Positions 53,869 to 61,819 of a DNA stretch of 64,000 bases are shown piece after piece. The stretch is from Paenibacillus aceris. GTDB lineage: Bacteria > Bacillota > Bacilli > Paenibacillales > NBRC-103111. The translations under genes and the position numbers were made by a program. The stretch is taken from NCBI RefSeq assembly GCF_017874035.1, contig NZ_JAGGKV010000011.1, positions 179,333-243,332 on the forward strand. Reading direction: 5' to 3'. Each line of letters begins with the position of its first letter. Within the stretch, counting starts at the first letter, position 1. The notes beneath the pieces were generated by a model. It saw nothing but the letters and a program-made list of their open reading frames with translations, did no database searches and was not told the origin of the DNA.

Positions 53869-55648
53869 GAGCGCCACCCCCTTTAGAGGGAAAACAAATG
53901 ATTACTTTCAATCCACCGAGCTCACTTCGATTAACACGCAGACCGTATGTTTCACCGAACGTAATCTTCATACGGCGGTGAATATTCACCAAGCCTGTCG
54001 TTTCCATATAATCATCACCGTTATCCAAGGAATCCGAAATACACTGCAATCCATTGTCCGTTAAGCTTTCACCATTATCTTCCACCACGATGCGGATTTC
54101 CTTCTCTTCAATCTCGAAGTGGATGATCATACATCCGCCATGTTTCATTTGTTCCAAACTGTGTTCGAATGCATTTTCAATTATGGGCTGGACAATCAAA
54201 CGAGGCACTGACACCTGTTCGATTTCCTGTGGGAGGGAGTCGAATTGCACTCGGATCCGCCGCGAGAAGCGTAACTCCTGAATCTCTGTGTACATTCTGG
54301 CATGGTGAATTTCTTGTTTCAGCAGAACCTCGTCTGATGCATTGCGGGTTACAAACTGGAAATATTCACCAAGTTGAGTTGTGAAGTGACCAATACGTTC
54401 AACATCTCCAATCCTCGCCATCGTTTTCAAAATAAAAAAGCTGTTGTATAAAAAATGCGGATTAATTTGCGATTGAAGCTGCTTCAGTTCCGCCCGTTGC
54501 GTCATGATTTTCTGCTTATAGACTTGATCGATCAAAGAACGAAGATTTACTACCATTTGGTTAAATCGCCCATATAAGTAACCGAATTCATCCTTAGATT
54601 CATGTTTGATGTTAACGTCAAGATCGCCATTTTCCATACGCCGAAAACTTTTAACAAGTGTTAACAGCGGTTTATGAATAAATTTGTAGGTATAAAATGC
54701 ATAAACCCCTATTATGACAATGGCTGCGAAAATAAACAACCATGCCCACATATAAAACTTGTCCAGCGGCTTCTTGAACAATTGTTCAGGAATGAATCGG
54801 TAAATTGACATTTTTAAATAATCAGAGCTTGCAACAGCCGTATAATAGCGGCTTCCCGAAATAGTAACTGTTCCTGTATTATAAATTTGGGATTCTCTTA
54901 TTTGTTGTACGGCATCAGTCATATCCAGCTGCAAGTGCTCTATGGATCCACTCTTCAGAATGAAGCCGGATTTATCCGAGGTCATCAACGTTCCACTTCC
55001 GGTGTATGTGTTGAACTGGCTTAGCGCCTTCTGAAGCCTTTGTTGATCAAGCTCAATTTCAATGATGAACAACGGTGGATTTCCATAGGTTGCACTTTGC
55101 TTCGCCACGCTTAAATATAATCCTCCATTCCACTCAATAATCCCATTGTTTCGGCTGTTTAATGCTGAAGGAAGACCATAATAACGATCGGTATCGAGTT
55201 CACGAGGCCCGGTAGCGGACGAAATTGTTTTGGATACCGGATAGATATGTGCACTCACATCTTTGATATACGGAGAGCTGTTTTCAATGGCATAGAGCCG
55301 TTTTCGCAGTGAATTAATTTTTTCAGTACGTTTGAACACATCCATGGTATTCCAGGTTAGCGACATCTCATTAAGATCCTCATCCTCAAGAATGCCATAC
55401 TGCAGAAGCTTCATCCGTTCTACCTCGTTCTCAAAATCGGTCAGATAGAAGGTAATCTGGGATATAGCTGATTTGGAGATGTCTTCGCTTGCCGTCTGAA
55501 CGATCCAGTGATACAGGTAGACTCCAAATAAAATAATGGGCAGCATGATAATCAAAAAAGTACTGAGTAGCCGAAGGAAAATCGTGTTTCGCAGAGAAAA
55601 TGGTTGTCGGTTAATCAAGGCCCAAGCCTCCAACTTTTTTTCTTTCAT
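53861..55648 (-). CDS. Sensor histidine kinase (YesM family)
   Basis: A kinase of up to 595 residues: a membrane segment near residues 25-48, a large outer sensor region, a second segment (AWLFIFAAIVIIGVYAFYTY), HAMP, the phosphoacceptor His in INPHFLYNSFFILKTMARI and the ATP-binding N box/G1 (PIIENAFEHSLEQMKHGG, VVEDNGESL). The ATG at 55648 has a weak RBS; a TTG at 55618 has GGAGG 8 bases upstream and may be the real start. It precedes and overlaps its response regulator. Confidence 0.9.
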   Translation of the reverse strand: MKEKKLEAWALINRQPFSLRNTIFLRLLSTFLIIMLPIILFGVYLYHWIVQTASEDISKSAISQITFYLTDFENEVERMKLLQYGILEDEDLNEMSLTWNTMDVFKRTEKINSLRKRLYAIENSSPYIKDVSAHIYPVSKTISSATGPRELDTDRYYGLPSALNSRNNGIIEWNGGLYLSVAKQSATYGNPPLFIIEIELDQQRLQKALSQFNTYTGSGTLMTSDKSGFILKSGSIEHLQLDMTDAVQQIRESQIYNTGTVTISGSRYYTAVASSDYLKMSIYRFIPEQLFKKPLDKFYMWAWLFIFAAIVIIGVYAFYTYKFIHKPLLTLVKSFRRMENGDLDVNIKHESKDEFGYLYGRFNQMVVNLRSLIDQVYKQKIMTQRAELKQLQSQINPHFLYNSFFILKTMARIGDVERIGHFTTQLGEYFQFVTRNASDEVLLKQEIHHARMYTEIQELRFSRRIRVQFDSLPQEIEQVSVPRLIVQPIIENAFEHSLEQMKHGGCMIIHFEIEEKEIRIVVEDNGESLTDNGLQCISDSLDNGDDYMETTGLVNIHRRMKITFGETYGLRVNRSELGGLKVIICFPSKGGGARD

Positions 55649-55710
55649 TATAGCTTGAAACCCTTAAAGCTTCCTAAAACATTTCTCATCATACATGCGG
55701 CACGCCCTCA

Positions 55711-56637
55711 TTACCCCTTAACGCTACCAAGTACAATTCCTTTTACAAAATATTTCTGCAGGAATGGGTACGCCAAAATAATAGGAAGCGAGCCCAAGAA
55801 TATCTGCGATGCTTTCAGTGTTCGGTCGGAAATAAGAGCCATATTCAGTGCTTCGTCACGCGACATGCTCGCCAAATTTTGTTGAATGACAATTGTCTGA
55901 ATATAGCTTTGCAGAGGATAATGACTAGGGTCCCCCATAAGAAGAAGGCCGTCAAACCAACTGTTCCAATGCTCCACCATGGAGAATAAGGCAAGTGTTG
56001 CAAGAGCTGGTTTTGAGATTGGTACATAAATTTTCCACAGAGTCGTCCAGTAGCTTGCACCGTCCATGACAGCTGCTTCCTCCAGTTCTTTCGGCACCTC
56101 TCGAAAAAAATTCAGCAATAGTACAACACTGAAAACGGGAACTGCGCCGGGGAGGACAAGCGCCCAAACCGTATCTAGGAGATTGTACTGTTTAAGAGTG
56201 GAGTACCACGGAATTAAGCCACCGTGAAAGAGCATTGTCATGAAGAAGATCCAAGCATAAACCATTCGCAGGCGGAACGTTGTCGATTCTTTTGACAAGG
56301 GAAATGCAACGAGGATCGTTAAAACCAAATTTAAAGGAGTACCGATTGCAATACGCTCTAGGGACACCAGCATGGATTGCCAGAAAGCCTCCCGGCTAGC
56401 CGTATAAGCATAGGATGCCAATGTGAAATCGACCGGCCATAGTTTCACATGACCTGCTGCTGCTGCAGTACTAGAACTAAACGAGACAGCGATGATATGG
56501 ACTAACGGTAGGACACAGATCAATGATACCAATATGAGAAAGAATGTATTCAGAACGGAAAACCATTCGAGCCGCCTTCGACTTTTGGGTACCCGAATAT
56601 ATGCGTCAGACGCAGATCTTGTTGATGGCTGTACCAT
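55711..56637 (-). CDS. Sugar ABC importer permease (YtcP/LplC type)
   Basis: A 308-residue permease of the carbohydrate uptake family 1 with six segments and the EAA loop EEAAVMDGASYWTTLWKIYV. The pattern SFSSSTAAAAGHVKLWPVDF near the N-terminus is typical of YtcP. It pairs with the LplB-type gene 14 bases upstream. Like other such systems it has no ATPase gene nearby and probably uses a shared MsmX-type ATPase. Confidence 0.88.
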   Translation of the reverse strand: MVQPSTRSASDAYIRVPKSRRRLEWFSVLNTFFLILVSLICVLPLVHIIAVSFSSSTAAAAGHVKLWPVDFTLASYAYTASREAFWQSMLVSLERIAIGTPLNLVLTILVAFPLSKESTTFRLRMVYAWIFFMTMLFHGGLIPWYSTLKQYNLLDTVWALVLPGAVPVFSVVLLLNFFREVPKELEEAAVMDGASYWTTLWKIYVPISKPALATLALFSMVEHWNSWFDGLLLMGDPSHYPLQSYIQTIVIQQNLASMSRDEALNMALISDRTLKASQIFLGSLPIILAYPFLQKYFVKGIVLGSVKG

Positions 56638-56651
56638 AGTTTTCCCTCCTT

Positions 56652-57554
56652 CTAGAAAATTCGATATTTCGCGAATCGATAAGCAACAAAGTAAGAACTA
56701 GATATTAAAATGAGTGAAACCAGTGATTTGAATAATCCAACCGCTGTTGCGACACCGTATTGGGCATCCAACAAACCGATCCGATAGACAAAAGTATCAA
56801 GAATATCGCCGCTTTGATAGACTTGTGGACTATATAAATTAAACACTTGATCAAATCCCGCATTTAGCAGCTGTCCTAGGCTTAAAACAGACAGCAGTAC
56901 GATTACCATACGCATACCGGGAATGGTGATATGCCAGATCTTATGCCAACGGTTAGCGCCGTCAATCGTAGCAGATTCGTACAAACCCGGATCTATGCCC
57001 GTTATTGCCGCTAAATAAACGATAGTCCCATAACCAAAATTTTTCCATATATCCGAAGACACTAGAGTAAATGGAAACCAATGATTATCCCCGAGAAAAA
57101 ATATTTTCTTAAGGCCGAGCGCACTCAACAACTCGTTAACAATACCGCTGGAAGGCGATAAAATATCGATGAGTATGCCGCCCAGAACGACCCAAGAGAG
57201 GAAATAAGGTAAATAAATGGTCGTTTGTACACTTCTTCTAATGACCTCATTCTTCACTTCGTTGAGAAGAATGGCAAATACAATCGGCACGATCAAACCT
57301 AGAATAAGCTTAAGACTTGAAATAAACAGGGTATTCCACAGAACCTGAGTAAAGCTAGGCAGTTTCATGACATAATCGAAATTATCTAAGCCGATCCATC
57401 GCTGATGGCCGAAGAGGCCTTTCGCTGGAATGAACTTCTGAAATGCGATAATAATCCCTGCCATGGGGACATACGAGAATAGAATAATTAGTACCAGTCC
57501 CGGCAATATCATCAGATGCAGAGGAAGCTCTCTCCATATTTTCCTGGTTCCCAT
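56652..57554 (-). CDS. Sugar ABC importer permease (LplB type)
   Basis: A 300-residue permease with six segments. LHLMILPGLVLIILFSYVPM opens the protein, and the EAA loop is YESATIDGANRWHKIWHITIP. The start at 57554 is preferred over the ATG six bases upstream, which touches GGAGG. It lies between the binding protein and the second permease. In xylanolytic Paenibacillus, similar operons take up aldouronates or xylo-oligosaccharides. Confidence 0.88.
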   Translation of the reverse strand: MGTRKIWRELPLHLMILPGLVLIILFSYVPMAGIIIAFQKFIPAKGLFGHQRWIGLDNFDYVMKLPSFTQVLWNTLFISSLKLILGLIVPIVFAILLNEVKNEVIRRSVQTTIYLPYFLSWVVLGGILIDILSPSSGIVNELLSALGLKKIFFLGDNHWFPFTLVSSDIWKNFGYGTIVYLAAITGIDPGLYESATIDGANRWHKIWHITIPGMRMVIVLLSVLSLGQLLNAGFDQVFNLYSPQVYQSGDILDTFVYRIGLLDAQYGVATAVGLFKSLVSLILISSSYFVAYRFAKYRIF

Positions 57555-57620
57555 ATCCATCCTCCATCATTTGAAGCAAAATAAGCAGAGGAAGGAAGAT
57601 TAATCCTCCTCTGCCCGTTG

Positions 57621-59354
57621 CTACTTCTTCTTTGTCATATACCAATCATTTACTTCTTTCGTAATTTGCTCTCCGCCTAATTTCGCCCAATCCTTTGTAA
57701 ATTTGTCAAATTCATCGATAGATCCACCCATAATAATCTTCGTATAAGTCTCATTCATTAACTTTTCCAAAGTCGATTTACGTTCAACCATCGTAGGCGT
57801 AGGTGCACCAACAAACTTATCCATCAGGAACTGATTGTTTTTGTCGTACTGATCAACAACCCCTTCAGAGCCTTCCGCGCCATAAATGCGCTCCCATCCC
57901 CACAGCGCAAACCCTTCTTTAGATCCTGAATTGAAAGCGTCTATCTTCCCTTGAATGGTCTTGGCTTCCCCTTTCAATGTCGAGAAGTTGCCGGCTTTAC
58001 GGGCCGCATCGATCGCTCTAAACGCCTCTACGTTCTTTTTTACCGGAGAAGGCGTTACCGGGGACAGCTGCCATACGCTCTCCGCTTCCGGCGGTGCGTA
58101 GTATTTGTCAAACTCTGCCGTTGTGCCAAAGTTTTTCTCAAGATGCAGATTAAACAGCTTGATAACTGCTTCAGGATGCTTAAATCCCTTTTTAATCGCA
58201 AAAAACTTGGTCGTACTGAACTTCAGAGGCACTTTGGGCATATCGCCTGATTCCGAAACGATCGGATATGCCCGCCATTGTGCATTAGGGTCGTTGTTCC
58301 GATTCAACTGAAGCGGCCAAATGGAATTCCATTGTTCGCCGTATTCCATTCCGATCTTTCCAGCAGCGATTTGCTCGGATACCTTGCCTCCGTCTTTAAT
58401 GCCAAACTCCTGATCCAGTTCTCCGTTCTTGAACATGCTCTGCAGAGATTGAAGCGCTTTCTTCACTTCGGGCTGAATGCCGCCATAAACCAGTTTACCG
58501 GATGCGTCGGTGATCCACATATTCGGATAAGCCTTGTACCCGGCCATAAACCCTTCCAATCCCATGGCTCCACCCCATAAGCCTTTGGTTAAGCCCAGCC
58601 CAAAGGTATCCTTTTTCCCGTTGCCATCTGGATCGTTTTCCGCAAATGCTTTCGTAATCGCCTGCACATCTGCCATCGTCTTCGGAGGCTGTAAGCCTAA
58701 CTTCTGAAGCCAATCCGTACGAATCCAGATAAACATGGCACGTTCGATCGAAGAATCGACCTGCGGGATCGCCATCAATTTGCCGTCAATCGTAGCTGCG
58801 TCGAATGGACTGCTCCCCTCTTGCGATAAGATTTCTTTAGTTAACGGGGAGGCATATTTCTGATATAGGGCGGTCATATCTTCGATTTGGTCGGAATCGG
58901 ACAATTGCTTCAATTGCGTTGCGTTGACTGGAATAACATCTGGCAAATCACCGGAAGCTAATGTTACATTTAATTTCTGTAAATATTGCTCCGAAGTATC
59001 GTTACCCTTAACGACCCAACTGTTTTTAATATTGATGCCCAACTGGTCCTTATATAATCGACTCCAGCGGTTATCTTCAAACGTTTCGCCCTTAAGCACA
59101 CCTAGCACATTATTTTCTACGACATCGCTGAGATTTCGGACAAACGACACATCAATCGGTGGATCATACTTGCCAAGGGGGTCTGCATTTGCACCCTTCA
59201 CATCATTGGTTCCGGCAGTGCTCACCGCTTCTTTTACAGCCTCTTTCTGCCCAGTACTCGTCGATTCGTCTTGGCCGCTGCATGCCGACAAAAACGTGGT
59301 AATTACTAAGATTGAAACGGATAACGCTTTCACTTTGTGCTTCTTTAGTTCCAT
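57621..59354 (-). CDS. Extracellular sugar-binding lipoprotein (LplA type)
   Basis: A 577-residue binding protein. The N-terminus has a lipoprotein signal with LSAC lipobox (Cys near position 23 of the chosen start), followed by a Ser/Thr-rich linker and the bilobal domain (LASGDLPDVIPVNATQLKQL, DPDGNGKKDTFGLGL, GKIGMEYGEQWNSIWPLQ). The large size is usual for LplA/YtcQ proteins. GGGGG lies 6 bases before the ATG at 59354. A candidate cre site lies about 125 bases upstream. It leads the importer operon. Confidence 0.88.
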   Translation of the reverse strand: MELKKHKVKALSVSILVITTFLSACSGQDESTSTGQKEAVKEAVSTAGTNDVKGANADPLGKYDPPIDVSFVRNLSDVVENNVLGVLKGETFEDNRWSRLYKDQLGINIKNSWVVKGNDTSEQYLQKLNVTLASGDLPDVIPVNATQLKQLSDSDQIEDMTALYQKYASPLTKEILSQEGSSPFDAATIDGKLMAIPQVDSSIERAMFIWIRTDWLQKLGLQPPKTMADVQAITKAFAENDPDGNGKKDTFGLGLTKGLWGGAMGLEGFMAGYKAYPNMWITDASGKLVYGGIQPEVKKALQSLQSMFKNGELDQEFGIKDGGKVSEQIAAGKIGMEYGEQWNSIWPLQLNRNNDPNAQWRAYPIVSESGDMPKVPLKFSTTKFFAIKKGFKHPEAVIKLFNLHLEKNFGTTAEFDKYYAPPEAESVWQLSPVTPSPVKKNVEAFRAIDAARKAGNFSTLKGEAKTIQGKIDAFNSGSKEGFALWGWERIYGAEGSEGVVDQYDKNNQFLMDKFVGAPTPTMVERKSTLEKLMNETYTKIIMGGSIDEFDKFTKDWAKLGGEQITKEVNDWYMTKKK

Positions 59355-59479
59355 GAACATCCCCCAATTCCTATTTTTAAAAATATCATAGTGACGATGT
59401 GTTATGTATTCATTATAGGATTCACACAAGATTCAAACAATGTGCAAGTCTTTACTTTACTTACCAATCGTTGTCATAA

Positions 59480-59493
59480 TGTAAGCGTAATCA
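59480..59493. promoter_or_regulatory. Candidate CcpA cre site upstream of the binding protein
   Basis: TGTAAGCGTAATCA differs at one position from TGWNANCGNTNWCA. It lies in the gap between the GH10 stop and the importer operon, where the latter's promoter should be. Confidence 0.4.
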
Positions 59494-59533
59494 AAAGGGA
59501 TTTGGCGAAACGCCCAGGGCATCATGATTGAAC

Positions 59534-61720
59534 TTAATTTTGTAAAATCAATCTTGCGACTACAGCTAAATCTACAACGTCGACGGTACCGTCATTGTTC
59601 ATATCTGCCTTCATGTAAACTTCAATCCAGTTCGGATCGGAGGATTTCTTGCCGTAATAAGATGATACTATCGCCAAATCACCAATAGAGAATCTATGGT
59701 CATTGTTTAAGTCCCCAGGTGTCTGTTCATTCACTGTAATCTGAACGCTGTAGCCACTTCCCTCGACATTCGATTCCGCCCCGTCTGATCCGGCAACAGT
59801 AATGTTCGTTAGCTCCATCGTACTTATATACGCGGAAGTACTCGCCTTCGCTTTCCAGTTCAGCTTGAATTGATCTCCTCCAACTTCATGCACGGCAGCT
59901 ATTTTTGCAGCAAGGATTCTGATTTTACCGCTGATCGCTGTTGAAGTAGCAAGAATGCGCCAGTCATCGTTCAACTCATCGGCTGAAACAAATTCAAGCT
60001 GCTGCGGATCGTAAGAAATCGTAACATCTTGAGCATTAACGTTGCCACTTTCCTCGTTTAAGTCATACGTTACATCAAAGCGCTGTCCGTTCATAACGCT
60101 GGATGGGCCATGCAGCCCGGCTTCCAGATCGGGCCATGCATGGCTCGAATCCACCATGCCCCAGTACGCAGGCTTTGCTTGATATTGAGAATCGAACGGC
60201 AAAGGGTAGTCTAATGTATGTCCGTTTCGACCGCTTAGCCAAGTCGTATCGTCGGACATGCCCCAGAACGTGATACGGCTGAGCTTGTCCTTCATGCTCC
60301 TGAACATGTCAAAAAGTTCTTTGTACCTTTCGCCTTGTTGAATAAGCACATTATCCGGAGCAGGGTTATAATTTTGATTGCTGCCGTTATAAACGCTCAT
60401 ATCAAGCTCCGTTACCTCTTGCTTCACGCCAAGATCTGCGAATAAGTTAAAGGTGTCTCTAACAGATTGGATGGAAGGATACGAAATGCTAATGTGCATC
60501 TGATGGCCGACGCCGGAGATCGGAACGCCTTTAGCGGTTTCCGCCTTAACAAAATCGTACAAGATTTGGCGCTTCTTCGGATCACTCTCCGTATTGTAAT
60601 CGTTGATGAACAGTGCAGCGTTCGGATCCACTTCGTGAGCGACACGGAATGCCGTATCGATATAATCCGTGCCGGTCAATTGATACCATTCGCTGTGACG
60701 CATGCCGTCATTCGTGCTCGGATCGATGACTTCATTAACGACATCCCAGGCATCGACTACGTCTTTATAACGGTTCATCAAGGTTCGGATATGTATTTCC
60801 AACCGTTCCAGCACCAACTGCTTACTCTCCGGAGACGGTGTTAAATCTTTGCCTTGCTTATCCTGGAAAAACCATTTAGGCACTTGCTGATGCCAAACGA
60901 GCGTATGACCACGCATATACAGGTTGTTCTCTCTTGCAAAATTAGCGATTTCGTCGGCAGGTCCCCAGTTGAAGACTCCTTCCATCGGCTGAATGCTTTC
61001 CGGCTTCATCTGATTGCCGGCAACGATGCTGTTGAAATGCTGCTTGAGCAGCTTTCCGGAATCACCCTGCAGATCAATAGGCTGGACTTCAGCGCCGAGA
61101 ATAAAGTCTTTTTCTAACACTTTATAAAGAGAAGGAATATCCGTCTGCAGAGATGGCCTCACCAGCGAAACCAGCTTTGCGCTAAAGGTATCAATGTAAT
61201 AAGACAACGTGGCACTATCGGATTCTACATAAAGTTGGTATCTGGCGGCTCTTGGGTCCAAGGTCATGTTTCCTTGAATCATTACCCATTCACCTGCCGT
61301 CACTGATTGAGTGCTAATGACTTTATATTCTTGATTATCGCCTGCCGGTAAGCCTTCCTGATGCATAGTTAACTTTATAGCAGCCGAACCGGATGTGTTT
61401 TCCAACAACTTTGCGTAAACCGAGAATTGGTATGCAGCTCCTTTTTGCAAAGAATCCAAATAGATGCCCGGACCATTCCAAGCTGCGGTTCTCCCGGTGA
61501 CTTTCAGGCTTCCTGCACCGCTTTGAGCAGTACTGATCGATTGTACAATTGTTTCGCTGCCTCTTTTCAACCAGCCGTCGGTTGCTGTATCAAAACTGCT
61601 CGAGATCACGATATCCCCGACTGCGGCGGCAGCTTGAGCGTTTGGAGTTATCCATGCCTGTGGAATGAAAAAAACAGCTGCTAAGAGCATGAAAAGGCCA
61701 ATCTTTAACTTCACCCACAT
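59534..61720 (-). CDS. Secreted GH10 endo-1,4-beta-xylanase with CBM, cohesin-like and dockerin-like modules
   Basis: A 728-residue exported enzyme. Signal peptide to about residue 30 (NAQA), then a CBM4/9/22-like sandwich (~38-185), then the GH10 barrel (~195-525). The acid/base is Glu329 (DAWDVVNEV) and the nucleophile Glu437 (KQEVTELDM). A cohesin-like beta domain (~533-662; VMNGQRFDVTYDL, ISYDPQQLEFVSA) and a type I dockerin-like pair of calcium loops (DLNNDHRFSIGDLAIV, DMNNDGTVDVVDLAVV) end the chain. It hydrolyses xylan outside the cell. AAAAGGAGG precedes the ATG. Confidence 0.92.
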   Translation of the reverse strand: MWVKLKIGLFMLLAAVFFIPQAWITPNAQAAAAVGDIVISSSFDTATDGWLKRGSETIVQSISTAQSGAGSLKVTGRTAAWNGPGIYLDSLQKGAAYQFSVYAKLLENTSGSAAIKLTMHQEGLPAGDNQEYKVISTQSVTAGEWVMIQGNMTLDPRAARYQLYVESDSATLSYYIDTFSAKLVSLVRPSLQTDIPSLYKVLEKDFILGAEVQPIDLQGDSGKLLKQHFNSIVAGNQMKPESIQPMEGVFNWGPADEIANFARENNLYMRGHTLVWHQQVPKWFFQDKQGKDLTPSPESKQLVLERLEIHIRTLMNRYKDVVDAWDVVNEVIDPSTNDGMRHSEWYQLTGTDYIDTAFRVAHEVDPNAALFINDYNTESDPKKRQILYDFVKAETAKGVPISGVGHQMHISISYPSIQSVRDTFNLFADLGVKQEVTELDMSVYNGSNQNYNPAPDNVLIQQGERYKELFDMFRSMKDKLSRITFWGMSDDTTWLSGRNGHTLDYPLPFDSQYQAKPAYWGMVDSSHAWPDLEAGLHGPSSVMNGQRFDVTYDLNEESGNVNAQDVTISYDPQQLEFVSADELNDDWRILATSTAISGKIRILAAKIAAVHEVGGDQFKLNWKAKASTSAYISTMELTNITVAGSDGAESNVEGSGYSVQITVNEQTPGDLNNDHRFSIGDLAIVSSYYGKKSSDPNWIEVYMKADMNNDGTVDVVDLAVVARLILQN

Positions 61721-61776
61721 TCCCTTTTCCTCCTTTTATAATGAAAATCCCATCTTTGCATAAGAAAATAAACATG

Positions 61777-61800
61777 GAGAGGGAGGCGAGCCTCCCTCTC
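61777..61800 (-). terminator. Terminator between the large dockerin protein and GH10
   Basis: GAGAGGGAGGC and GCCTCCCTCTC form a perfect 11-base stem with a 2-base loop (in practice a slightly shorter stem and a larger loop). On the minus strand CATGTTTATTTT follows. Confidence 0.8.
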
Positions 61801-61819
61801 TTTTGCTGCTGAATTTTAC

